From Chelonoidis abingdonii (taxonomy: Eukaryota; Chordata; Testudines; Testudinidae): a stretch of DNA of 64,000 nucleotides. The position numbers were made by a program, and so were the translations under genes. The notes beneath the pieces are model-generated. The model was not told the DNA's origin, ran no database searches, and saw only the letters and a list, made by a program, of their open reading frames with translations. Position 1 is the first letter of the stretch. The number at the start of each line of letters is the position of its first letter. Of the stretch, positions 12,635 through 24,220 are shown in pieces. Where the stretch lies: contig NC_133790.1 of NCBI RefSeq assembly GCF_003597395.2, forward strand, positions 21,196,150 to 21,260,149, given 5' to 3'.

Positions 12635-13460
12635 TGTAACGAAAGGGGGATTTTCTTGGTTTTTTCAGTGGTTTGCATGCAGAGGGGGTGGGACTCAGTT
12701 TCCCTGAGTGTTACTGGTTTAATGAGGTGATGGGAGAGGGAGTTCATTGTTACAGAGGCCCAGCGACGGAACTTGGGACCCCAGCCAATGGCCAGGAAAA
12801 TGGATACCCCATTGACTGGTGACCTAGTGACCAGGAGGCCCAGCTTGGCTGACACAGCCAGTTCTGGCCAATGGGAGGACAATGGGCTGCAGAGAGAGGA
12901 CCCCAGTGACCTGACCAGCTGGTTCCAGCCAGTGGGGAACCTCTTAAAGGATGGCTGAGAGGAGAGGAGGCCCAGGCGACCATGTTTACCTGGACAGAAG
13001 ACAAAGGACAGAGGCGGCGCTTGGGGGCAGGTGATATCGGATGTCCCGTTGGAAAGCAGGAGGTCTCTGGACTGGAGAGGGAGAGAAGGATGCAGAAGAG
13101 ATTTAGATGTACTATGCTGAGGGAAGCCAGGCCTGAGGGCTGAGAGTTTCCTGTGCTGTGTTCAGATGCTCAGTAAACCTTCCTGGTTTACGCTGGATGA
13201 GAGTCACTCCAGTCTAGAGAACAGGGTTGCATTATTCCCTCTGAGAGTGGCGGCCCCGGGGTTCCAGAGCGAGTGGACTCCCTGAAGGGGCCCATGGCAA
13301 GAGACAGGTGTGGTAAAGGCTCAGAGAGGTGTGGTTCCAAGAGGTGGAGGGGCTTAACCCCCGAGAGAGTGGACCCCTGAAAAAGGCGGTCACACTGAAG
13401 GAGGTTCCCTTCAGGGATTGTATGGGGCCAAGAGTGGGCATGACCTGTGAGTCTGAGACA
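12635..13460 (+). mobile_element. LTR-like sequence (probable solo retroelement LTR)
   Basis: It begins TGTAACGAAAGGGGGATTTT and contains GTGGGACTCAGTTTCCCTGAG, a late CTCAGTAAACCTTCCTGGTT and GCTGGATGAGAGTCACTCC. This layout recalls a known family of turtle retroelement LTRs. The 3' border is not clear: I found no TG...CA end or target duplication, so 13460 is approximate. No internal genes flank it. Confidence 0.5.
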
Positions 13461-14220
13461 CATGGCAACACACAGCACTTGAAAGCCCTGATAATAGCAA
13501 ATGTTAACGAAGTTAAATATTAAGCCTCTTAAATATTTGCAAGGGAAGAGTAACTTATATTAACTTTTAATGTAAACAAAAAGAATCCAGGGGTCATCTG
13601 CATTTGGAAATGCCAGCCTTTGCAGATCCCCCCCATATGCTCTCCTGTGATAGTACCCAGGGTTGTGAGGCACCTCACCACTGCCTGCCCTTAGCACAAA
13701 ATAGTTTTGTCTGGGCCTGTTGTGGGTCTGTGCCCTGAAACCACCAGCCTTTAGCAGCAAAACACTACTTTCCAGGCCTTGCTCTCTCTGTACAGGTAGT
13801 GATAGGCACACACCAACCCCTGAATACTCAGAGCATTCTCTGCAGCATCCAGACCCTTATCCAGTGAACACTCACACAATCACCAGGCCTGCTGTTCCCA
13901 AAGGAACAGTACACTCAAGCTTGTAAGATTCAGTTTAGGACTATCACTTTGCTTAGTTAAATTTATTCTTGTTTTCACTATAACTGTATTATCATAGCAG
14001 AGATTCAAGTAATAGTAAGAATATTGGAAACAAATGGCTACGTATAAAGCAAAATCATAACTTGCTTTCTAGAGACTAAGGTTAACTAACAGTTTAACCT
14101 CTAAAGAAGTTTATCTCACCCAAAGTTCTCTTCAGCATTTCCACCAAAGCTGGTTGAGACCCCTTTTTCATGAAGCAAAACTGCTGTCCTTCTCTTACTT
14201 CCTTAGTGAAGGCTGCCTGA
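13461..14220. other. No gene or repeat recognised
   Basis: This is AT-rich spacer between the LTR-like block and the Harbinger element. I see nothing supportable in it. Confidence 0.5.
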
Positions 14221-14560
14221 GACCTGGTCTACACTACAAGTTTAGATCAAATTTAGCAGCGCTAAATTGAATTAACGCTGCACCCGTCCACACAATGAAG
14301 GCATTTACTTTGATGTAAAGGGCTCTTAAAATCGATTTCTGTACTCCTCCCCAACGAGGGGAGTAGCGCTGAAATCGACATTGTTGGTTCGAATTAGGGT
14401 TAGCGTGGACGCAATTTGATGGTGTTGGCCACTATCCCACAGTGCACCATTGTGACCACTCTGGACAGCAATCTGAACTTGTATGCACTGGCCAGGTAGA
14501 CGGAAAGCCCCAGGAACTTTTGAATTTTATTTCCTGTTTGCCCAGCCAGCACAGGTGACC

Positions 14561-16536
14561 ATGCAGAGCTCATCAGCACAGGTAACCATGCAGTCCGAGA
14601 ATCAAAAAAGAGCTTCAGCATGGACCATACGGGAGGTACTGGATCTGATCGCTATATGGGGAGAGGATTCCATGCTAGCAGAACTACGTTCCAAAAGACA
14701 GAATGCCAAAACATTTGAAAAAGTCTCCAAGGGCATGATGGAGAGAGGACACAATAGGGACTCACTACAGTGCCATGTGAAAGTTAAGGAGCTCAGACAA
14801 GCATACCAGAAAACCAAAAGAAGCAAACATTGTCCAGTGCAGAGCCGCAGACGTGCCGCTTCTACCTGAGCTGCATGCAATTCTAGGGGCGCCACCACCA
14901 CTACCCCACCACTGACCGTGGATTCGGAGGAGGGGGTACTCTTAGCCATGCCTGAGGATTTTGCGGAGGAGGAGGACGAGCTTGCGGAGAGCACACAGCA
15001 CACCGTTCTCCCGAACAGCCCGGATCTTTTCCTCAGCTTGACTGAAGTAGCCTCCCAACCCTCCCAAGGCGGTATCCTGGACCATGAAGCCATAGAAGGG
15101 ACCTCTGGTGAGTGTACCTTTGTAAATATAAAACTTGGTTTAAAAGCAAACATTTTTTAATGACTAATTTGCCCTGAGGACTTGGGATGCATTCGCGGCC
15201 AGTACAGCTACTGGAAAAGTCTGTTAACATGTCTGGGGATGGAGCAGAAATCCTCCAGGGACACCTCCATGAAGCTCTCCTGGAGGTGCTCCAGAAGCCT
15301 TTGCAGAAGGTTTCTGGGGACGGCAACCTTATTCCGTCCTCCATGGTAGGACGCCTTACCACGCCATGCTAGTAGCAAGTAATCTGGTATCATTGCATGG
15401 CAGCATATGGTCCCGGTGTTTGCTGACATTCAAGCAACATCCATTCTTTATCTCACTGTGTTATCCTCAGGAAAGTGATATCGTTCATGGTAACCTGGTT
15501 GAAATACAGGAATTTAAATAAGGGGAGAGAGGTGACCGTATCTACGCGGCTGTTTGCCTGTGGTCGAAAATAAATCCTTCCCTCCAGTTAGCCAAGTGGT
15601 TGGGGGCATTGGCACTGAGCCGTTCGCATTTGGCTAGCAGGGATCTTCCCTGATACCAGTCATGCAGTGCGGTGCGTGGTAAAATGTTCATCCCAGAGAA
15701 TTGGATGGGGGGAGGGGTTAGTTGATTTCTGCTGCTGCACGTTAACACGAAAACCGGAACACTCAACGGGCTTTGCTTGGTATGGGAAAGGAGGGCGCTG
15801 TTTTTATGAAGGTTGCAGAAGCCAAAAGACAATGGCTTACCATGGCCACATGCAAGCCGAATTCTGTTGCCCGGCCCTGCATCTGTGATCTCTAACACCA
15901 AAGTTGCAGGAACTCAATATTAAGATGCAAAGTGCGACCTTGTACCAAAATCACATGTGCTATGTAATGTGACTAGTGTTGTTCACTGTGAAAGAGTATA
16001 CTCATTGTTCTGTAAAATGTATCTTTTTAAATACTTCTCTCCCTTTTTTCCCTCCCGTAGCTGCAAATTTTTCAAGTCTCCCTCCTCCATCCCGAAGGTT
16101 ATCTCTGATAAGGCGGAGAAAAAAATGCACGTGAGATGAAATGTTCTCTGAGATCATGCAGTCAACCTGCAGTGAAAGAGCTCATTTGAATTAGTGGAAG
16201 GACACAGTATCACAGTACAGGAAAGCGGCCAATGAACGTGAGAACAGGAGGGACAAACGTGAGGACAGGAGGGATGCTCAAGATGAGAGGTGGCAAGATG
16301 CAACGCTGGAGCTACTGCGGGATCAAACGAATGTGCTCCGGCGTCTGGTGGAGCTTCAGGAATGGCAGCAGGATCACAGAGTGCCACTGCAGCCCTGTAT
16401 AACCACCCTCCCCATGTACCATAGCCTCCTCACCCAGATGCCCAAGAACGTGGGGAGGGAGGCTCCATGCACCCTGCCACTCCACCCCACCCCAGTGGAC
16501 AGCCCAAGCAAAAGGCTGTCATTCAACAAGTTTTGA
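14561..16536 (+). pseudogene. Harbinger Myb/SANT-like DNA-binding protein gene, frameshifted
   Basis: The frame starts at ATG 14561 and gives a Myb/SANT-like domain, AWTIREVLDLIAIWGEDSML and then AKTFEKVSKGMMERGHNRDS. It is followed by VKVKELRQAYQKTKRSKH. A frameshift near 14845 breaks the frame. An acidic stretch (EDFAEEEDELAES) resumes at about 14950. A donor CTG/GTGAGTG at 15107 and an acceptor CCTCCCGTAG at 16060 suggest one intron. The second exon has an Arg/Glu-rich helix region and ends SKRLSFNKF at TGA 16534-16536, the usual C-terminus of this turtle family. In Harbinger elements this protein helps the nuclease reach the nucleus and the terminal repeats. The coordinates include the intron. 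The frameshift makes a functional product unlikely. Confidence 0.82.
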
Positions 16537-16617
16537 AGTAGCCTTTTCCTTCCTTCCCTCCTCCCATACCTCACCCAGGCTACCTTGTCAGTTCTCTCCC
16601 TATTTTTATAATCAATT

Positions 16618-16657
16618 AATAAAGAATACATGGTTTTTAAATGATAGTGACTTTATT
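16618..16657. promoter_or_regulatory. Facing polyadenylation signals of the two Harbinger genes
   Basis: AATAAA on plus at 16618-16623 lies 82 bases after the Myb-like stop. AATAAA on minus (TTTATT at 16652-16657) lies after the nuclease gene. The two genes thus converge on signals only 28 bases apart. Confidence 0.75.
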
Positions 16658-16829
16658 TCCTTTTAAAGCAAGCTGTGATCGAAGGGAGGAGGGTGAGTCG
16701 CTTACAGAGAATGAGTCAATCAAGGGGGTAGGTTTTCATCAAGGAGAAACAAACTGAACTGTCACACCATAGCCTGGCCAGTCATGAAACTGGTTTTCAA
16801 AGCTTCTTTGATGCGCAGCATTTCCTGGT

Positions 16830-18025
16830 GTGCTTTTCTAATTGCCCTGGTGTCTGGCTGCGCGTATTCAGCAGCCAGGTGATTTGCCTCAACCTCCCAC
16901 CTGGCATAAATGTCTCCCCTTTACTCTCTCACAGATTGTGGCACACACAGCAAGCAGCAATAACAATGGGAATATTGGTTTGACTGACATCTGAGCATGT
17001 CAGTAAAGTGCACCAGCGACCCTTTAAACATCCAGATGCTCATTCTACCACCATTCTCCACTTGCTCAGCCTATAGTTGAACAGCTCTTGACTACTGTCC
17101 AGGCTGCCTGTGTATGGCTTCATGAGCCATGGCATTAAGAGGTAGGCTGGGTCCCCAAGGATAACTACAGGCATTTCAACATTCCCAACAGTTATTTTCT
17201 GGTCTAGGAAGTAAATCCCTGCTGCAGCTGTTTAAACAGATTAGTGTTCCTGAAGACACGAGCGTCCTGAACCCTTCCCGGCCATCCCACATGGATGTTG
17301 GTGAAACGTCCCTTGTGATCCACCAGTGCTTGCAGCACCATTGAAAAGTACCCCTTGCGGTTTATGTACTGGCTGCCCTGGAGCTCTGGTGCCAAGATAA
17401 GAATATGGGTTCCATCTGTCACCCCACCACAATCAGGGAATCCCATTGCAGCAATGCCATCCAATATGACCTGCACATGTCCCAGAGTCACTGCCTTTGG
17501 TAGCAGCAGCTCAGTGATTGCTTTGGCTATTTGCATCACAGCAGCCTCCACAGTAGATTTGCCCACTCCAAATTGATTCCTGACTGACTGGTAGCTGTCT
17601 GGCATTGCAAGCTTCCAGAGGGCTATCACCACATGCTTCTCAATTGTGAGGGCTGCTCTCATCTTGGTGTTCTGGCGCTTCAGGGCAGGGGAAAGCAAAT
17701 CATGAAGTTCCATGAAAGTGGCCCTACGCATACAAAAGTTTCGCATCCACTGGGAATCGTCCCCCCAGTCTGTACTTGTTTCCTGGGCCCAGAATTGGCA
17801 TTCCACGGTATGAACCTGCCCCATTAACACCATGATCTCCAAAGCACCGGGGCCCGCGGTTTGAGAGAATTCTATGTCCATGTCCTCATCACTCTTGTTG
17901 CCGTGCTGCCGCCTCCTTGCCTGGTTTTGCAGGTTCTGGTTCAGCATAAACTGCACCATAATGCATGAGGTGTTTACAATGTTCATGACTGCTGTGTTGA
18001 GCTGAGCAGGCTCTGTGCTTGCCAT
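16830..18025 (-). pseudogene. Harbinger DDE nuclease (HARBI1-like) gene, broken near its 3' end
   Basis: From ATG at 18023-18025 the minus strand is open to 17204 and encodes a HARBI1-like DDE endonuclease/transposase. It has FMELHDLLSPALKR, then KHVVIALWKLA, then SVRNQFGVGKSTVEAAVMQI and GVTDGTHILI with the first catalytic Asp (17414-17416). The frame then shifts by one base near 17220, giving a stop at 17204-17206. The continuation in another frame shows KITVGNVEMPVVILGDPAYL with the second Asp (17151-17153), then MVVE with the Glu (17043-17045) followed at once by a stop (17040-17042). All three acidic residues are still readable, but not in one frame. The long open 5' part suggests recent decay. 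Confidence 0.88.
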
Positions 18026-18392
18026 GGTGTGGCATCTGCACAGGTAACCCAGGAAAAAAGGCACAAAATGGTTGTCTGCCGTTGCTTTCATGGCGGGAAG
18101 AGGGGGAGAGGAGGCCTGACAACATGTACCCAGAACCACTTGCAACAATGTTTTTCCCCCCATCAGGCATTGGGATCTCAACTCCGAATTCCAATGGGTG
18201 GGGGAGACTGCGGGAACTATGGGATAGCTACTCACAGTGCAACACTCTGGAAGTCGACGCTAGCCTCAGTACTATGGACACACACTGCCAAATTAATGTG
18301 CTTAGTGTGGCCGCATGCACTCGACTTTATATAATCTGTTTCCAAAAATCGATTTCTGTAAATCGGAGTAATCCCAGAGCGTAGACATACCC

Positions 18393-20376
18393 TGAGTGTC
18401 TTCTCTATTGCCCAGATATACTCAGCCAGATCTTTGATCTGTACCACCAGATAAGATTCTCTCCCCCAAGCTGTTTTTCTCTGTTAGTTTCTTTCTGATG
18501 TCCCCACAACCCATTATTTGCATTCAGTTCAGACTAGTGTTGGGAGACCCATTGTGAACAAGACAATACTCATTTCACATGTAAACAGGTAGATAGATAT
18601 ACAGCTTTTCTCTGACAGGAAACCTGTTTTTCACCTTTGCTGGTGACCAGAGCTGGGATGGACCAGGGCAACAACCCCGGGTCCCACACTTTGAGGGGCC
18701 CTGCGCTTTGGGACGTGGAGTCCACGGCGGCCTGGGGGTTTAGCAGGGGGCCTGGCGCTGGCAGCAGCAAGCAACCCAGCCCCAGCCTGCCCTGCTGGCT
18801 CCTGGTGTTGCTCGAGGGAGGAGGCAGAAGCTGGAAAGAGGTGGGATAGGGACTTGGGGGAAGGGTTGGAATGAGGGTGGAGCAGCGGCAGGAAGAGGCG
18901 GGGCAGAGGCGGGAGTGGGCTGCATGTCCCTCCAGCTCCTAGTGGGAGGGAAGGCCAGGGAGGCTCCATGCACTGCCTCTGCCACAAGCTCCTGCTCTGC
19001 AGCTGCCATTGCCCAGGAACCTCAGCCAATGAGAGCTGCAGAGGCGATGCCTGTGGGTGTGGGCAGTGCACAGAGCTCCCTGGCCCCTCTGCCCAGGAGC
19101 TGGAGGGACTTGCTGGCCACTTTCAGGGAGCATCCCACCCGGTAAGCACCACCCTGCACCCCAACCCCAGCCCCATCCCACACCTAAACTGCCCCAGCAG
19201 CAGCCAGTGCGGCTGGCCCAGGAGCTGCCTGATCTGTTCGGGCAGCCCCAGAGCCAGCCACACCAACTGCTACATAAATCACGGAGGTCATGGAAAGTCA
19301 TGCAGTCTGTGACTTCCATGACAGATACGCAGCCTTACTTATGTGCAAATTGTAGAGGAGGAAAGGGACTGATTTGATATTTGTGTGAGTAGGGGAGGGG
19401 GCGTGGAAGTAGGACATAGGAAATTAGTTAAACAATTTTCTAGTCTTTTGTGGAATTTTCAAGATTAGTTAATAGTTGGGATTGTGCTATGCTGTGACAC
19501 AAAAGGTGGCAAATACAAATTGCAAATGGAAAAGGGGAACAGTTTGGGAAGGGAGTAACTCATTTAGACAGAGGGTCGTTAGCATATTATTTTATTTACA
19601 CCTTCCTACTAGATACATCACCATAGTTCTGCCTGAATGTCTAGGGCTATGAGCCTGGAGAATTGTTTTTTGAGGAAATATTTGTTTCCCCAGTGCTTTC
19701 CTGAAATGCGATGATAATAATGACTGATATTTATATAGAAGCTTTCATCTGAATATCCGGAAGTGCTCTACTAGCTGATTTAAAAGCTATATATAAAGAA
19801 TCACTTCATCCACCTCTTGGGTGAAGGTGGCAGGTATTTAACAGTGCACAACAACACTGCACAACAGAAAATCAATGTTGTATCCAGCTGAAACTACAGG
19901 GGGATTTTTAAGGGATCGACACATAGCTCATTTTTATGTCAATACCCAGCATGGCTGTGAGCTAGGAAAGCATTTCCTAGCTGTGCTATTGCTGGAGCCC
20001 ATCCTGGGAACAAACTGATTAGGGTCTTGCCTTGTTTTGGGATTGACCAAGTTCTTTTCTGTGTGCATTGCAAACGATAAAGAACAACATAACAGCAAGT
20101 CCGTTCCGTGTCCAACTCCTGAATAAGGTCACATAGCTGAACTGTTCTCCAAGTTTCTTTTCTAATCTTAGCATGAACTCACAGTGACTTCTCTTTTGGT
20201 GGCTAGTTTGTTTGTAATTTAGCCTTGTTTGAACTGTACTACGTGTAAGAAATTGACTTCAGAGCAATAAAGTTGAAGCCTCTGAAAAGAATACTTGTGT
20301 AGGGAAGAGACCTGAAAAAACAATACATTTCCTATGTACTAGACTAACCACCCTGCATCAGTACGACATAGGCCTA
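18393..20376. other. Intergenic; GC-rich repeat-like block at 18640-19345
   Basis: The block 18640-19345 is GC-rich and ends in GGAGGTCATGGAAAGTCATG with GTGACTTCCATGACAG, an inverted pair common in turtle repeats. Short open frames there look like composition effects. 19350-20376 shows nothing I recognise. Confidence 0.5.
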
Positions 20377-20653
20377 GGCTGTGTCTACACTGCCACTTTC
20401 AGCGCTAAAACTTTAGTCCTCCGGGGTGTGAAAAAACACACCCCTGAGCAACAAAAGTTTTAGTGCTGAAAAGTGCCAGTATAGACAGTGTTTTATTGCC
20501 AGGAGCCGTGCTCCCAGCAATAAAGCTACCACCCCTTGTTCAGGATGGTTTTTTTATTGCCAGGAGAGCTCTCCCCTGGCAATAAAGCATGTCCACACTG
20601 CAGATGTCACAGCACTGCTGCAGCTGCGCTGTAACATTGCAATGTAGACATTC
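20377..20653. mobile_element. MITE with TGTCTACACTGC ends
   Basis: The left end GGCTGTGTCTACACTGC and the inverted right end GAATGTCTACATTGC pair well. CTA flanks both sides (20374-20376 and 20654-20656). The interior has the palindromes AGCGCTAAAACTTTAGTCC and CCAGGAGAGCTCTCCCCTGG. The 3-bp duplication fits a Harbinger-type MITE. Confidence 0.7.
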
Positions 20654-23060
20654 CTATTCATTGCTACTAAGGGTAATGACAGAACTAGTAGTAGTAATAG
20701 GGAGGGAGGGAGACCAGACCATTTCTCTGGAACCGTGTATGAATAAAGGAATAGAATGGCCAACATAAATTTCCAAAGCACCAAATATTAAAATTCAGCA
20801 GGAAAATAACCTAATAAAGGAATATGATTTCTGTTCCCCCAGATGATGGCATATCAAATAGAGAGAGAGCCTGGATCCAAATCTGAACATTCCAACTCAA
20901 TCCCTTACAAAGATAGATCAGAGTTATGATGCTTGAACCCAGCTCTGAATGCTGACTCAGAACTTCCCCAAAATTCTGAAAGAGGTTTGCATCCAATGTT
21001 CTGGATTACCTGGACCATCTAATATTCTGTGAAATAATGGAAGCCTCTGATATGAATGGAGGTTGCTCTGGTAATCAGCTCAGATGGAGAAAATTGACCA
21101 AGGAGATCATTTTAAATGGTTGACAACTCCCTCAAAACAAATTCTAAAGGGTGCACACACTTCCTTTCTGTCAACATGATCTTTTTACTAAATAGTTGGA
21201 TGTCAAAGATGCCTTGGACAGGACAGGTCCAGAAGTAAATGCCCACTGATGCCAGGTTCCAGAGTAAAAAACTAGGTACCACCTGGATGCCATCTGTACA
21301 GCAAGCAGTTCTTCACCTGCATGCCCCAGTCTGAAATCCCAGTTTGGGCAGACAGCATTCCAGTGCTAAAACTGAAGTCTGATTAAAATGGTCCAGAATT
21401 CTTTGCTGCAAGATTCTCCTCCCAGAAGCTTCCTAGAGCCAGGAGTCATCAACTATGCTTATTGTTCCACACAAGCTCCAGGTTAGTGTCCCTAGCATAA
21501 CTGAGAGACACTCAGAGCCCTGAGGCACCAAATGGAATTAAGGGCCAAACAAACCCAAAAGTCAGGCCAAGGCTGGGAAAAAAAAAAAAAAGAACTGATT
21601 CAAACAAACAATCTTTCCACTGTAACTTAAGTCATAAGCAAAGGGTGAGCATGGCTGCAGGTCAGAACCAGCAGACAGGATTGTATTGATAAAGTAGAAT
21701 CTCTGTCTTCCCTCCTGCATAATTAGTATGTACATTCCTGTCCCCCCCAGAATGCCTGTGTTCCTCCCAAGACTCTGTTGCTTTTTCCTAGAACACGTTT
21801 CCTAACAATTTCTCTCACCATCATTCCCTGAAACAAGAATCTCTCCAAAGAGACTAGAATGCTAACAACTGGCACCCTTGACCCACCAAAACCCTCTTAC
21901 CTTCTAAAGGGTTATGCTGCTTTTTATCAATATCAGCAAAGGGATTTCACTGCATGTGGAGGCAGCAGAAACTAATGGTCATGTAAACTCATGCTTAACT
22001 TCACCTCTGCTTTCTATGATAGGGTGCCATTGCTTTTTTCACCTGAAAAAAAATAAAATACTATGCTGCAATGTGGAATGTGCCACTGAAATGGATTTTG
22101 ATAGCAGATACGCTGGCAGGATCCACTCCTTCTAGTCAGATATGAAAAAAAATCCCTCACACAGTATTTCTGATCACAGTAATTCCATATGTTTAAAAAG
22201 AGATGGTGGACAGGCAGCAAATGAGCAATGGAAAAAATCAGAGGTATGACAGCTATAAAATAACATGGGGAGGAGAAAAGGATTAATTGTATTAGATTAG
22301 TCGAAATGTAACTAACACTAACTAGCTTCTTTCCTGCCCCTCTTTGGTTCACAAACCAATCTAGGGGACTTCTGTGGGGCAGTTGTGGTGTAAGAAGATT
22401 GTCTTCAGCTCTGTTATAAACTGTCCCCTTTACAACATGGCTTCTTGTTGATATCGTGGATTTTTTTAATACAATACAGTTGAATGAGTCTCTTTCTGAT
22501 TCTGCTTTATTCAAATATGAGAAGTAATTGTGTGAGATTTAGAGATGGGCCCAACTTCGGGCAGGGCCAAAATTTGGTTTATGATGGTGGTTTAAAAATC
22601 TGAACCCAGATCAGAATTTTCCAGATAGCCCTTATCTTTATAATGGAGCACAGTAAAGCCCGAGATTCAATCACTCTTGGGTTGGGGGAAGCCCTGTGTA
22701 CTAGAAACCTGACATAGTTGGCTTTATCCCATCTACTTGGTCTCTTGCCAGAGTAGGCGGCATGTTGGAGATCAGAAGAGGAGTGGCTGAAGCCCCTTGG
22801 AAACCGTTATTGTTGGCATACAATTTAGGCTGTTCTAAAGCATGCCAAGGACCAAACCAACTCCCAGCCAGCCCCTGGATTAGGAAGTGAAAAGTGACTT
22901 CAAGCCATCTTCCCCTCTTCCACAGGCCCTGCAGATTAGCCAGGTGTAAGAATCCTACCCACAGTCTTCATGGTGAGTAGTAGTCCCCAATTTGTGCCAG
23001 TTAGCTTCTGTACACTGCATTGGCTTGTCTCTATGTGGAAAAACACTTCTGTTTAACTGG
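20654..23060. other. Intergenic, nothing recognised
   Basis: Aside from a short A-run near 21585, I see no gene, RNA or named repeat on either strand. Confidence 0.5.
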
Positions 23061-23067
23061 AGCAAGA

Positions 23068-23285
23068 GATTCCATGGGATAGTGGTCTAAGCATGATTGG
23101 AGCCAGAAACTAGTTGTAATTGCATTTCTCACATTGACTCGCTGTGTGACCTTGGTTTGGTCACAAGTTAATTTCTATTTCTGTTTCCCCATTCAATAAA
23201 ATGGGGCTAATATTACAGTCCACAGGAGTTCTATGGCAATTAATTAGCTTATCTTTGTAAAGCACTGTGAAGATGAGAATGCCAG
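23068..23285 (+). mobile_element. MIR/CORE-SINE remnant
   Basis: The order GATAGTGGTCTAAGCATG (tRNA-like head), CTCGCTGTGTGACCTTGG, TTTCCCCATTCAATAAAATGGGG, and GTAAAGCACTGTGAAGAT is that of an MIR-type ancient SINE. Confidence 0.75.
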
Positions 23286-24115
23286 TAATTATTTATCTGC
23301 TGCAGCATTGTACATGTTTAGCACTCAGGATAAAAGTTCTTTTCTTCTGTACTTAACCCAAATATTTAGAGAGTAACAGTTTTCAGCTAGCTAACGCTGT
23401 AATAAAAATATTTTACAAGTTGATGTTTTCAGCAATGTGGCCACCAGCAGAGGGCTCTCAAATACCCATTTTAATTAACTGCAATTTCACATTCAGTTGA
23501 GCTGAGTTTAGAAAGCTGCTTTCAGTAATATGGGTGCTGGCTTCTTTTTAACATCCTCCATGAATGAGAAAGACCAAGACGTTCAAGTCCTGGGGTTATC
23601 CTGTATACTACTGACCTTTCTGGAGATGGTCAGTAGCCAATATAAATTGTGAGTTTGATTCCTCAGCCCTCACTTGCTCTTCAGTTCTATGGCGTAGTGC
23701 TAAGCATATGGCTTCATATATTTGTTGAGCAGTAATTAGAAATGAAGGGTCAAACCTATCTACATTACTATTAGACAAAAGGTCTGGGGATTTCCTCCTG
23801 TGCTCTCCAGTCTCATTCTCAATCCAGCTCAGCAGTCCACCAGAATCCCTGGCTGTGTTATTTCTTCCTCCAAAAGAGTGTCAGTCATCTGCTGCAGGCA
23901 CCCCGAGCTCTTAAATGTGGCCCAAATCCTGTGATGCTGCAAAGGAGATTAGAAGTAGGCCACAATCCCAGCAGTTTTTCTGACATTTTCTCATTGCTTA
24001 GTTCAAAGGGGAAGCTCTTGTTTGATCTCTAGTCTAGACCTGTGCTGGCAAGATTGTCAATGGGCATACGGCATGGAACTGCTCAAAGGAGAATGCCGAC
24101 TTTCACTGTTACTTG

Positions 24116-24220
24116 CAGGGCTTTGGAGCGGAGCTGGAGCGTGGAGCAGCTCCGGAGCAGTGGAGCTGCAGGTTTTTGCCTAGAGCTGGAGCGAAGCCGG
24201 AACACAGCTCCAAAGCCCTG
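24116..24220. mobile_element. 105-bp hAT MITE with perfect TSD GTTACTTG
   Basis: The ends CAGGGCTTTGGAGC and GCTCCAAAGCCCTG are perfect inverted repeats. GTTACTTG is present at 24108-24115 and 24221-24228. The interior is built of GGAGC-type palindromic text. It is non-coding. Confidence 0.94.

Larger units (their letters stand above)
14221..18392. mobile_element. PIF/Harbinger transposon, nearly full length (4.2 kb)
   Basis: The left end GACCTGGTCTACACTAC and the inverted right end GGGTATGTCTACGCTC share the core GTCTAC(A/G)CT. TGA flanks both sides (14218-14220 and 18393-18395), a 3-bp duplication like the TWA sites of Harbinger. It holds the two genes of this superfamily, a Myb/SANT-like DNA-binding gene on plus and a DDE nuclease gene on minus, converging on polyA signals at 16618-16657. 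Sub-terminal text (AATCGATTTCTGTA with GAGTAGCGCT) is shared with the derivative at 32188-33383. Both genes carry frameshifts, so it is probably not active itself. Confidence 0.9.

Noticed and set aside
17204..18235. Domesticated HARBI1 host gene
   Set aside because: Although 343 codons are open, it is inside an element with terminal repeats, and the frame breaks before the second and third catalytic residues.
18631..19377. Several 90-140 codon open frames on both strands
   Set aside because: They lie in a GC-rich repeat-like block, overlap each other in all frames and show no domain.
22014..22514. 166-codon open frame on minus
   Set aside because: No recognisable domain, odd composition, and no start or splice context. 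Expected by chance in AT-rich DNA.
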